DNA of 64,000 nucleotides from Amblyornis subalaris. Taxonomy: Eukaryota > Chordata > Aves > Passeriformes > Ptilonorhynchidae. The translations under genes and the position numbers were made by a program. Below are positions 1 to 11,600 of the stretch, one piece after another (the stretch's first letter is position 1; every line of letters begins with the position of its first letter). The notes beneath the pieces are model-generated. The model did not search any database and had not been told where the DNA came from. It was given only the letters and a program-made list of their open reading frames with translations. Location: NCBI GenBank assembly GCA_018881555.1, contig JACAXG010000076.1:2540887-2604886 (forward strand). Reading direction: 5' to 3'.

Positions 1-2059
1 CAACATTTTCTAACAGGCAGAATTGATGGGAAAGGGTTCTCAGTATTTTATGAGGCTGTAATAAACTCTTTGCTGCCTAATTAGAGAGAATTTGACAGGG
101 ACTGAGAAATAAAAACCAAAGGAAAGCAAAAACCTGTCAAGATGGGGCAAAACCAAACTTAGTGCAAATGTAGGACCTTGGGACAAGGTCACCCTGAACT
201 GCAGACAGTTCTAGGATCAGACCTGGGTGCAAACTTACAGACTTGCATCTGTCAGCAGGAGAACTGGGAACGCCTGCGGTTCCGCTGGGTCAGTTCAAAG
301 ACCTGATGGTTGCCACAGCAGCTGTGAGGAAAAGCCTTTGCTGTATCTTGTCAGACTATAAAAATGTGTTCATGCCCTGGGTCTGTTCCTCCCCTTGCCC
401 CCGCTCCACCCCTCAGAGAATTTGTGTTTAATTTCATTAAAAGTTCAGTGCTTTGGCCACAGTGCCTGTATAACCAAGGAAGGAAAAGCCTTGAGCAGAT
501 CCTGGCTTTATGATGGTATGCGTGGGACATTTCATGCCCTGAGTTAAGTAAACTCTAACCTGTTTGGGCAATACCTTTTGGTCCATAGNAATGCCATTAT
601 TTAGACTATCACAATCAATAAATTGGATTTTGCTTTTGCAAGTGAAAGGGCTGTTATTTTTCATACAGTTTGTCAATAGGCTCCAGGTTAGGAGATATAT
701 GAAAGATATTCTATGCAGGCCAGAGAGTTATGAGCTCTCAGGCAGATGAATTATTTAAGTTCTTTTCACTTGTATAAAAAAATAAATACAGAGATGGCCA
801 AAACAGATGCCATAAATTGTGGGTTTGATGTAGGATTTCCATCTTTCCTTGTCTGTTCTAAAAAGCCTGGGTTCTTTGTGCTGAAAATCCTTTCACCATT
901 TGCATCCCTGCAGTGAAAGACATTATTTTGCACTGAAATAGTGTCCTTTGAACTGGACTTACAGGTGAAGACTTACTACACACGAGCTGGGAAGGCGTGT
1001 GCGGTTCTGCTGGAAGCTGGAGGGGGAAATGTCANCTTCCCAGGCTCTCCTTGTGCAGCTGGGAGGGATTGCAAACCACCTTGGGGATGCTGCTCTCTAC
1101 AGACAAGGCAAAAGCACCATGTTCTAACAAAGAGCTCTGGCATCCACCCCCCAGGGCGTCACCAGGGCAGATCAGGATCAACACCGCTTCCCAGGACACT
1201 CTGGCCCCAGCCCAAGGAAGGGCTCGGGCTCACCAGCACCAGCCTGGCCCGAGCTGTTGGGTCACCCTGGGAACTGAAGCAGCCAAGGACACTTTATTCC
1301 CTCCTTCTTGCTCTCTCCAGAACGACTCCCAGCTCCCATCCCCAGGAAAAGGCAAGAGGGCACAGTACCTTCCATTTTTTCTGACATCCCTGTAATTCCT
1401 ACCTCTCTGCCATACCTGTCCCCGTGAGCTACTGTAAGGAAACCTCAAAGGAAACTGTAATTCATTGCAAAAACCCCCAAATTATTTGAGAATACAACAA
1501 AAGCTGTGTGATCTGGACAGGCAGCTCCTATGTTCCCATGGTTTGAAATCTGTCTTCCAACGTGCCCCTTCTCTTTGCCCCCAGGAGCTCTTTAGCCCTC
1601 ACACCCCAGTTCAGCAGAGTTTCTGCCCTACCATTCCACTCTGACATGTCCGTTATTTCATCTTAATGCGCTCCACATACCTCATCAGCATGTTCAATAC
1701 ATATATTTTCATTTACAAGTGTGCTCTGAAGTGCCAGGACAGAGAATGGGGCCTCTTTGCTGCCAGATGCTTCAGGAATGTTTAAGCAGAAGGGGAATTC
1801 TTACATCCAATCTCATGTATTAGGATATTGGTTCCTTTTCCCCACCACCATGTGCCTGGAGCACTCTAAGCCAGCCAGCTCTACCCTTGCTGTTTCCTTA
1901 CCCAATCCACTCTAGTTAAATACCTTTTTCATAAGGAGTTTTAAATTATAAGTCTAAATGAGGCCAATAAATTATACTTCATAAAATCCTGTGCACATCA
2001 TTTCCTCACAGAAAAGGCTCCAAAGAAATATTTTCCATGCCACCACCTATGTTCCCATC

Positions 2060-2340
2060 CCTTTGCAATATAACATTTATTCTAATATTAAAATGGCAGC
2101 TGCTCTATAAATTGTGAATCATTAGCACTCTTCATTGATTTTTCCCTTGCAGCCTGCAACCCTGGGCAGCGACTGCGTGTGAATATCAGTCTATTGGATT
2201 GAGATTCATATCCTATTTGAGGGTCAAAGACCGAGACCTCGTGAGCTTGAACTTCTATCAGCCTAAAGCTGATCAATACCTGGAGATANATTTGATCCTG
2301 GCTGCTCGCACAGATTAAGTGGCCATAAATACAATCAAAA
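2060..2340. promoter_or_regulatory. Candidate conserved non-coding element
   Basis: This compact, non-repetitive, AT-rich block sits between GC-rich flanks. It carries several TAAT/ATTA-type cores and TGATTTT/GATTGA motifs of the kind homeodomain factors bind. A long minus-strand frame runs through it (2088-2672), but it crosses into low-complexity GC-rich sequence and has no splice context, so I prefer a regulatory reading. This is inference from composition only; alignment to other birds would decide it. Confidence 0.2.
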
Positions 2341-4139
2341 ACGGGAGGCTGCTGGGGTAGGCAGCCGGGGAGTGGGAGCCCAGCCACAGACGTGCCAGCT
2401 CCAGTGGGATTTCTGGGAGCAGGGACAAGCCTGCAGGGCTGGCTCCTGTACTTTTGGGGAGAGGGCTGGAGGCTCAGCCCTGCACGCAGCTGGTGGTGGA
2501 AGAAAGGAGGATTTGCAGCTTCAGGGACCTCAGAGACAGGATGCAGCATTGTTTTCCATGATGTTCCTGTTGGACATGAACCCTTCAGGTTCCCACACAG
2601 CCCACACCCCAGGTATCCCAGGAGGGAAGGGGGACTGCTCCTGGCACGGATCAGAACCTGCTGCACAACCACCGCTCAGCTTGNCATAGACACCATGGGT
2701 GGGCGCACCAGGATGATTAATTGAAAGACATCAAACAGATCAAATAAGTTCCTTTTTTCCCCTGTGTCCCCTCTCACCCTCCCCCACTATCTCCAAGTGA
2801 AACTTTAAATATATGATTAAAATGACCTGTTAAAGAGAAGAGACTCATTCCATTTGAGTATATTAATGGTGATTCTCTGCTGGCTGAGGAAGAAAAAAAT
2901 CCATAATCATAAGCCTTATTAAAGAACAATATCCTTCGAGGGCTTATTGTTTTCCCCTTTAGAGANTGTGAAGCCTTGAAAAATAGACCTAGAAACAGAG
3001 AGAAATAGAGACACTGTGTTGCACTGCTCCAGACACCACGGCACTCAGGGAAATTACCTCCCTATTTTTAGGCATGTTTACAGCAGGCCTATTTGCAGTA
3101 TTACCTTTGATCCTAAACTCTAATTTAAATGATTCTTTTAAACGCTTGGGAGACCCAGAGGGGAGATAATTAGAAGTGGCAGGAAGTGTGAAAAAGCAAA
3201 GGGACTCTTCTCTGCAGAAAGTGGCTCTAGGATGGGGTGTAGGATGTAACTCATGGCTGGGCAAGCAGCAAAGGGCACAAACCATCCCTTGCCATGAGTG
3301 GAGGGACCGGTGGCACCAGGATGCAGCTCCTGGAGCTGATTTTAGGAGGGAAGCCACTGCCTGGCAATAATCAAATACAAGCTGATGTTTATATTTACAT
3401 GGTTTCATGTCCTTGTAGTGTCCTTGGGGGAAGAAACTTCATTATCATAAAGAATATGTTTTTATTCCACTACATAAGTACTACTTATTATAGTCTCATA
3501 TATTTTCTGACACTACCAAGGGGTCTATATTGTTGTACATCAAGGTCACTGACAAGTAATATATTCAATCTATTAAGTTATTAGGGAGATAAATAATTTG
3601 GATGCAAGCTGAACTCTGAACTTTTACCTTTTCCCCTGACAGACGGGTAGTTTCTTGGCGTTCATACTAATCTCCCCTCTGCTTGAATAGTAATTCCATT
3701 AGGGTTATGGCTGCAGCTATACATATGCAATGACCTCAAATACAATTTCTTTATGGACATGGGCAATAGGAATATTAAAATTTTAAGCCAAAGAGGATGT
3801 AAATGTAACTTTACATTATTTATTGTAGACACAAATCCTTTATAATATTAAAGGATAAAGAATTAATAAAAGAAAGATCCCATAAACAATCCATAAAGTC
3901 AAATGTAGTTCTTGATTTAATGCAATTGCTTTTTAGTGTNATCTGGTTACAGACTTGCACTTCATTAAAAAAAATCTAGTCAAGGATCNGGAGCATCCTG
4001 CTAACTCGGTGGTCCCTGGGTGGTTTGGAAGGTACCTTTTACCCTCTGGTTCTGCTCCTGCCCTGGGACAGTCACAAGCCTGCCAAGGAGTGGGTGAGCT
4101 TGATCCAGAGTTATTACAGTTCTTTCGGTCCATGAAACT

Positions 4140-4164
4140 GGGACTAACTGGTTATTTTAGTCCC
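4140..4164. repeat. Small inverted repeat (8-bp arms, 9-base loop)
   Basis: GGGACTAA at 4140-4147 and TTAGTCCC at 4157-4164 are exact reverse complements separated by nine bases. An 11-base direct repeat, GAAACTGGGAC, flanks the structure at about 4133-4143 and 4166-4176. The function is unknown and it could be chance in 64 kb. Confidence 0.5.
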
Positions 4165-7100
4165 TGAAACTGGGACCTCTGCACCTGCTAGGCAAAATAT
4201 CACTCTCTGTCAGACCACACGAGCCAGGTCTTCCTGCTGCCAGGACACCTTGGGATCGGCTTTAACCTGGCAGTGCCCCAGGGAGAGCCTCTAGGATTTG
4301 GGAGCTGCTGTTTCTCCTCACCCAAATATTCTACCAAGCAGTTTTCCCTGCTGATAAACCCAGCTGCAGGGACTGTGTGCCTCTGAAATTGCAATGTGGG
4401 AGNGTCAGGTGCCAGATTTTGGGAAAGGAAGTGTTCGGAGCATCATCCCTGAATGCTGCAGCGAGGAGGCTGCTTCCTCCAGGCTGGTGTTGTGTGGTCC
4501 TGGTATCGAGAACTTTAACTATGCCAAAATCACATCGTATTTAATAGGTGTTGACAACCAAAGTGTTAAAGCTGCTTTCATGTCAATTCTCTAATTTAGA
4601 CTTCTGATGTCAAGAGAATGTAAACCTTGCTGAAAACACCAGTAATCTAAATAATTAGCTAAACTTTGGAGGGAGCTTTTCCCTCATGAGAACAGAATGA
4701 AAGTGGAGGAAATAAACCAATGAGATTTTCCTACCACGACTATTAAATTTTATATTGCAATACCTGCTGCTGTAATATGTATCAAGAAAATAGCTGTGAT
4801 TATTACTTTTTTTTCCTCTCTGTGTTTATTTGGAATTGGTGTTTTGTTTACATATGAGAGACTGTTCTAATTATCCCCTGGGCATTTTAGACCTCTCACT
4901 GTTAACTAACCTGGATTATTTTTCCAGGGNGAGAACTGGCTGTGTGATCCTGCCTCTAATTTTCCAGGGAGACATTTTATTCCTGCTGCTAAAGACAGAA
5001 GTCAAACCCATCTGGGGTGTAACGCTGCCACAGTCAGAGTTCAAGCACTTCTTTTCACATTCTCCACTTTTGCTTCTTTTTTTCCCTCCTCCCTCATTCA
5101 TCATCTCCNGCCCACGCCCTTTCACCACTCCTCAGTGTCTTCTTCCCACCAGGAAATCTCTCGGGGGGTCAGGGCAAGTTGTTCCCCAGGCACCTGCAGC
5201 CCCCACCCTGCTGTCCCCAGGNGTCTGGGCACAAACCATCCCCCCCAGTGCCCAGCTCATACAGAGCTGCCCTAAGTCCCCCTCAGCCCCAGATTTGCCC
5301 ATTGGTAATGTTTGTGTATGATGTTTTCACGCTACCATTGTGCCAATAAATCAGTTTGATCCAAATTTNATGTTTTCCTTAGTTTTCCTTTTTTTTTTTG
5401 GTTGTGCCTGTTGGGCATTTGGGCCGGTTCAGTTCTGCCATGAACTTTTGTATTGCAATAAGCAAAATGCACTTTACATCACCATTTTAAAGCCAAATCT
5501 CCCACATGCACTATTAATTTAGATTTAATAGAACTATTGCTGATTAAATAATTGCCCATTGATGATAAGGAACTATTTACTGAAGAGGAATCATATCTGA
5601 CCTATTACATGGCTGTTAATCCTCCCCTGACATGCCTTAAATTGTGAATTTGGGATAACTGAACTTGTAAAAAGAGCCTTTCAGTAGTTGCAATAGTGAA
5701 GCCATTCTGCTCAGAAGGGCTGGTGGCCTGTTCTCGAGAGTGGGCACAAAGTCAAGCAGAGTGAGGAGCTCTGGGACTCCCCCCCAGCAGCTGGTCCCTT
5801 CCCCAAGTCTGCTCTTCAATAAATTAGTGATGGATGGGGCTGTCAGGTGGGCACAGCCCCAAAGAACACCACTGAATTCTGTGGAATGGCTCTCTGGATG
5901 CTCCCAGGAATAATGTTTGGCCCTTCCAAATGAGCATTCCAGCCTGAGGAGGGGGTCCCTCCAGCCGGGGTGGGCTGGGATATTCCTGGAGCATGCTGGG
6001 GAGCACAACCCCCCTTGTGCTGAGGGAGGGACACGCAGGGGTTTAGCTTTGCTGTTGCAAATCAAACGAATGACATGGATTTGTGGCCTATCATCTTGAC
6101 AGCCTCCTTTAAACTGCTTATTTTAAAACAGGATAAACAGGGGATTAATAACCTTGCAGAACACAGAGAGCCTGGTTCCTCCCAGGGAAGCCTCTGTAGC
6201 ATCCCCCCCGGCAGCTGGGTGAGGATCTCACCCTGCTCCTGCCCTGCACCCTGGAAACTGTGTCCCCAGGAGTGAGCTGGGTCCCCCTCAGCCTGCAAAA
6301 ATAACTCAGGATACGCCCCTGATTCAGTTATAAGAATAAGGTGATGCTGAAACATGACTTTCCTCTGCACTGCTTGATTTAGGGGGAAGAGGTCTGTGTA
6401 GTAAACTTGAATATTTTCTTAATCNTCAAAATAAAATCATTTCAAGGCCAACTCGTATTTCAACACAGTCCACTCCTCCCACCCCCACTCCAGTTGGGTA
6501 GAAATGCTCTTTCAAAACATGCTTGCAAGTTAAAGGTGTTAAAAAATTCACAGATTCCTTCCAATACACACAAACACACTTGTGTGTACTGGTGAGTAGC
6601 TACGCTGAGCGGCACAGGGCGGATTTCATCCAAGTCCTCNTGTCACTCAGTCATTTCAGGGCAGATTTTCCATCCGGTGCTGCTGGACGGCCCCGCAGAG
6701 CCCACGGCTGGCAGGGTGAGCAGGGCACACCGAGGAGGTCCCTTCCACACTTCTGCAAGGCCTTGCCGACNCGAAAATGCCACATTTGCAGCAAAGCGGC
6801 AGCACATCTAATAAATCACATCTGCACGCCGCGTTATTCACAGGCACTGACAGTTTAGGATTGACGACACCCGGGGCAACCTAATGTCAAGCACTCCTAA
6901 TGAAAACTATCCCATTTTGCTCCAGTAGCAGCAGCTGCCAACAGCCATAATCTACTGGCATATGGAGAAGGCCATGCTAATCCCTGCAAGGTCATTAACA
7001 AGAGGGTGGAAATTACATGCAGAGCAGCAGCTGTGGCATCCTCGCTGCCTCACACTCGCCGGGGCAGGGGCAACAGAGGTGAAAAATGCGCCTGCATCTC

Positions 7101-7423
7101 AGCAGGCCGAGAGCTGGGGTGGAGCAGAGCTATTTCATCCCCTTCCTTCNCCAAAGCAGGGCTCAGTGCTGCTGGAATTCTTCCCGTGCAGGGGAGCCGG
7201 GGGCCTCTGAAGTGTCACCTGTTTTCAGCCTGCAGCGACTCGAGGAGAGCTGAACTCCAGGATGGCTGCAGCACACGGGAGAACAAGGGGGTCTTGGCCC
7301 ACCCTGTCACACGGGCAGGAGCCGTGTCCCGCCTTCCCGACAGCCTGGCACTGCTGCCCTCGGTGCAACAGATGCAAAGAGCATCTTTGCACCCATCTTT
7401 CCAAGCAAAACACAGAGACCTGG

Positions 7424-7493
7424 TGGGTTAGTGGTGGACCCGGCAGTGCTGGGTTAATGGTTGGGCTTGATGGGCTCAAAGGGCTTGTTTTCC
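7424..7493 (+). mobile_element. CR1 LINE 3'-end fragment
   Basis: The stretch reads like the 3' end of an avian CR1 copy: GGCAGTGCTGGGTTAATGGT, then GGGCTTGATGGGCTCAAAGG and a TTTTCCA tail. Bird CR1 elements are usually 5'-truncated, so only this terminal piece is expected. The copy is diverged and its terminal octamer repeats are not recognisable. Identification is from remembered family consensus, not from a search. Confidence 0.6.
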
Positions 7494-7739
7494 ACAGAGA
7501 ACAGAGTTCCAAGTGCCCTCCCAGCACTATACAGGGACAAGGGAACACAAACTCTGCAANCTGTCTTTCCCCCAACCCCTAATCCACAAATAAGGCCCCT
7601 GTCACTCCAGGCTTACCTCAGATTTATAGATTTTAGCATCTACATGCATATATGAGCTCTGCTGCCATAATCCCAAACTCACTCCCCAAGAATATTCTAC
7701 CCCTGTATTTACATAGGAANGCAGGATCTGGGTTTGTCT

Positions 7740-8060
7740 TTTCATTAAATCATGTAAACATTTTTATAAGCCATAAATCAAAAAGTCTGTTAAAACCCCT
7801 CAGCAATGACTACCTAAAACAAATCTTTTTCAATTTAAATCCCAGCCTGCATAGCGATCAATCCCATAAACCCCATAATTGTTAACATTACTTTGGGTAA
7901 TGTTTAAAAACATTAATTTCAAAAAATGTAATAGGAAAAAAGCTCTTTAAATTGGCAAAAAGATAAATGGTCTCCAGCAGCATGACCTTTTCCCATACCA
8001 CAGTGACATTGAATCATTTTAAAGTTATTTACATTTTCATTCTTCCCTGGAAAAATGTTG
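7740..8060. promoter_or_regulatory. AT-rich candidate regulatory block with inverted repeat
   Basis: The block holds a cluster of AT-rich motifs: CATAAATCA at about 7772, CATAATTGTTAAC at about 7874, and an exact 8-bp inverted repeat AACATTAC-TTTGG-GTAATGTT at 7884-7904, followed by AAAAACATTAATTT. It lies between two CR1 fragments but does not itself look repetitive. A distal LHX3 enhancer is one possible reading, but this rests on composition alone. Confidence 0.2.
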
Positions 8061-8532
8061 ACAAGGCTTTCAGGGGCCGTAATGGATACTCAGTAACANC
8101 TAAGGGAAGTGTAACTGCATCGAGAGCCCTTCCTCGATTCCTCGTCACACCAAACAGCTTTAATTAATGGTGGGGAGGAGATTCCAGAGCGAGCTGGCTC
8201 ACCAGTGNGGCTGGCTGAGCTCGGAGAGGTAACACTGCTCCCCAAAACCTGTGAGGGGTTTAACCACCACTGTCTTCCTGCCTGGAGCACATATTCCTTC
8301 AGCTCTGCTTTTCCAGGATGAATTTGGCCTCCAGGCTCGGAGCCAGCATCAGGCTGCAGGTTGGGCCATGACAGCAGAAAAACACCCGAGAAAAGTCTTG
8401 GCTTTATGTTCCAACCTGTAACTGGAGCATCCCCCACTGGCAGCTCCCTGGGCAGAGGCCGTGCCGTGTGTGCACACACAACACACTGTCCCCAACACAC
8501 CCAGGGGACACGTGGTGTGAGGCACTTGGAGG

Positions 8533-8690
8533 AGCTAGGCAGAGCTATTCCCATCTCTGGAAGTGTTCAAGGCCAGGNTGGATGGGGCTTGAAGCAATGT
8601 GGTCCCATGGAAGGTGTCCCTGCCCATGGCAGGGGGTTGGAAAAGGACCTTTAAGGTCCCTTCCAACCCAAACCATTCTGTGATTCTGTG
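8533..8690 (+). mobile_element. CR1 LINE 3' end, well preserved
   Basis: This is a classic CR1 tail: CTCTGGAAGTGTTCAAGGCC, then GGATGGGGCTTG, GGAAGGTGTCCCTGCCCATG, the GGGGTTGGAA block, TTAAGGTCCCTTCCAACCC and a terminal ATTCTGTGATTCTGTG direct repeat. The tail repeat marks the true 3' end and fixes plus orientation. The 5' side is truncated, as in most avian CR1 copies. Together with the other copies it is the best evidence that the window is bird DNA. Confidence 0.92.
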
Positions 8691-11600
8691 GTAGAGAAAT
8701 CTTTCCAAGACAAACAAGCACGATGGAGCACACACAACACCTGACACAGGCACAGAGTCTGGAGCAGCACACAACTGTGGCTCTGCCCNAAAAGCTGCTG
8801 GTGCAGAGACCTGGTACTTTACAAAGCCATTCCGAGGGTAGGCTAAAGTTTGCCACCATCTCTGCCTTAACTCACTGCAAAAACAGGGATGGGCTTAAAG
8901 AAAATAAAGGGGACTCTGGTTTTCCCTTTTTCCATCCTCTGCTGAGCATTTGGCTCTTTAGAAAGCAAAACATCTGCCATGGGGGAAGCAGGAGGTGGCT
9001 CCCAAGTGACTTCTGTCCCCACAGACACAGCAAGCCAGGGGTGGTGCGGCCAGACTCAGCCCTGACTCATGAGCCTTCAACAGCCTTCCTTGATATTCCT
9101 GCTGCCAGTTCCAGCCAGGCTTCCCAGCCCTGTCCCTGCAGCCCGCTGGGCACAGCTGTACCACGGCTCCCCACACCGCAATGGATCCCTGCTTGGCTCG
9201 TTAGAATATTAATGACAAGTAATGTGTCAGCCCCCAGAGGCACCGAGTGATCACATTCCAGCAGAGCTGTGCCCGAAGGGGTGACACAGGCTCCCCTGGG
9301 CTCCAGGGTCACACGGGGGACCAGGGCAGACACCGGGGCACAGGGACATGTGCTGTGGCTGCACATCACAGACCAGAACCAGGCACAGTCTGCAAACATC
9401 TGAGCTGCTACTTCGGTGTTGTCACTGGGGGATGGCTCAGGACTCGCTGCATCGCTGTGCCTGGTCCAAACAGTTCAACTCACACACAGAACACAACCCT
9501 TATATTGAAGTGGGGCAGAAATATCCCACCTGATCCAAGCATGTCAATTAGCGTTCATCCCAGTTAATGAGATGCTTCAACTAACACAAGGGAATTTATT
9601 TCTGAACATAATGATTTTTCTGTTGGCAAATCTAGTGATAAAAACCTGCACAAATCTGTATTTCAACGGAGCTGGGCTGCAGCCTGGCTCGGTGTGGTTG
9701 TGCTGCCCTGGTGCTGTGGCATGGCAAATATCAGCATCCCACAATTAGCATGCGGCTTATTAATCCCTGCAAATAAATGAGCCTGGTCCTCCAATCCAGA
9801 AGAACACTTGGGGGACCAATTCTTTATTTCTGAGTGTATGATTAGTACAAATTAAAACCAGAATAAGTTTTAATTTTGCCACATCAAGCAGGTTCATCAA
9901 AGTACCCTTAACCCCCAGAGCCAAATCCCAATAAAAGCATAACAAGGGAATATTTCAACTGGAATGATTAGGATAGTCCAGGAAAATTAATTTTGAAGTT
10001 CATGGCAGCCTCCTGTCAGAACCAGGCCACAGCGAGGAGGGAACATTCAGAAAATGGAAATGAAAAGGCTGTGCTAAGCACTGCTGGTGGCAAGGAACAG
10101 GCAGGACCTGGCTCTGCTCCTCCTCAAACACTCGTAAAAGAATCACAGCGTATGAAGCCAATTCGACGTGATGCACTCAACAACTGGAGCTCAATTCCCA
10201 AGTACAGAGCTCTGCTGCCCAAATCCTCCCTCATTTACTGAGGGCTGTGATTTGGGCTGGTCAGAGCCGTCAGAGCAGGTGCTGCTGGAGAAGGGCCCGC
10301 GGGGCTGCGCGTTGACCGACACGAGCCAGACACTGAGGACCACCTGGGATGCTCGACTTCACTTTCCAAAAAGCACAGCTCAAACCAATTTCTTTCTGGC
10401 ACTGGTACCTTCTGCCACCTGGCTCTGCCCAGCACACGCAGCTTTGCTTTGCTGTTTCAAGCCCACGAGACACCAGCTGGGCTGGGGGGTCCTTCATCCT
10501 GCTGCCCCCGGGGATGGTTCTGGTGCAGTGATCCACAGTGCCCAGCCCTTCCTCAGCCCCAAGGAAAACACCATTCCTCCTCTTCCGCACACACAGACAC
10601 AGCTTGCCTTGTCCCTCTCCTTTGCCAGGACTCTCCTGTCCCCAGCACAAGGATCCCCAAGGATGAGGCAGCAGCAGACCCGGAGCAGGGCTGCCTCCGG
10701 GAACAGGAAAGCAGGAATTTCAGCATCCAGTCTCCAGACACTATTATAACTCCTTTCAAACTATAATTTGTGGTTGATAAAACAAAGCAAATCCCAGCAA
10801 ATCCTAGTACAGCCTGCAGCGTACAAAAGGAAAAGCAGCCACAGCTCAGCGTTATGTGGCCTCACAAAAAGGAACCAGCAAACAAGTCCAGCCTCTCCGA
10901 CCAGGCTGTGTTACAGTAAAGGCTTGCACAGCAAGCTAAGATCATCTAAGCTGTATTTTGGTTTTTGNTTTTTTTTTATTTGAGAAAAGAATGACATGTT
11001 GGGAACCAACCTTCCTATTGGCTTCATTTATGCTCCACACAAATGCCAGGACAAATCCTGGGGAAACATCAAGCACCACGTTCTGAGATGAAGTCAACCC
11101 CACACCTCATGATTTTGCAACAATCTCTCCCAAACCCAGCCAACACAACTGACCTTCAATCCAGAGGGAAGGCTCAATCCCAGATGCCACATGGTCAACA
11201 GAGAGGGACCCCATGACTCTTGGGGGAATTTAGGAGCCAGCAAGGACACAGCCCTGGATGAGGGGTGCCAGGAGCCATCAAATAACTCCCCTCTGGCCTC
11301 GCCTGCAGAGCCCAGGTTGGCCTTGGTGAGGCCGATCCCTCTTTACAGGCAGATTTGGGGAAATCAGCTGTTTCGAGTGGAAATCAACCTTCCACCCCAA
11401 ACCCTGTGGGGATGTCTGTGGGAGGGAGGCCCCGTCCCTGCACTTCCTTTCACTCCTCTCTTTGCACTTCTGTTCCTTGCCCCTGATTTACACCACCCTG
11501 GGAGAGGGGAGCCCGGCCTCGCACCCCGTCCCTGCTGTTCACGAGTATTCCAATGGGCTGTTTCCATAGATTGAGAACAGCATCCTCCCTCGGCAAAACA

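Larger units (their letters stand above)
1..7423. other. Non-coding region downstream of LHX3, left part
   Basis: I see no convincing exon here. The open frames are short, broken by Ns, or low in protein-like character, and none is bounded by a matching splice-site series. The sequence alternates between GC-rich unique stretches and AT-rich blocks carrying TAAT-type motifs, for example near 2050-2340, 2700-2950, 4550-4900 and 6780-7020. In human the neighbours on this side of LHX3 are TMEM250 and NACC2. No TMEM250-like single-exon frame is visible, so those genes must lie further left or elsewhere. Confidence 0.6.

Noticed and set aside
2088..2672. 194-codon minus-strand frame as a gene
   Set aside because: No domain, no splice context, an N inside, and half of it is low-complexity Pro/Gly sequence.
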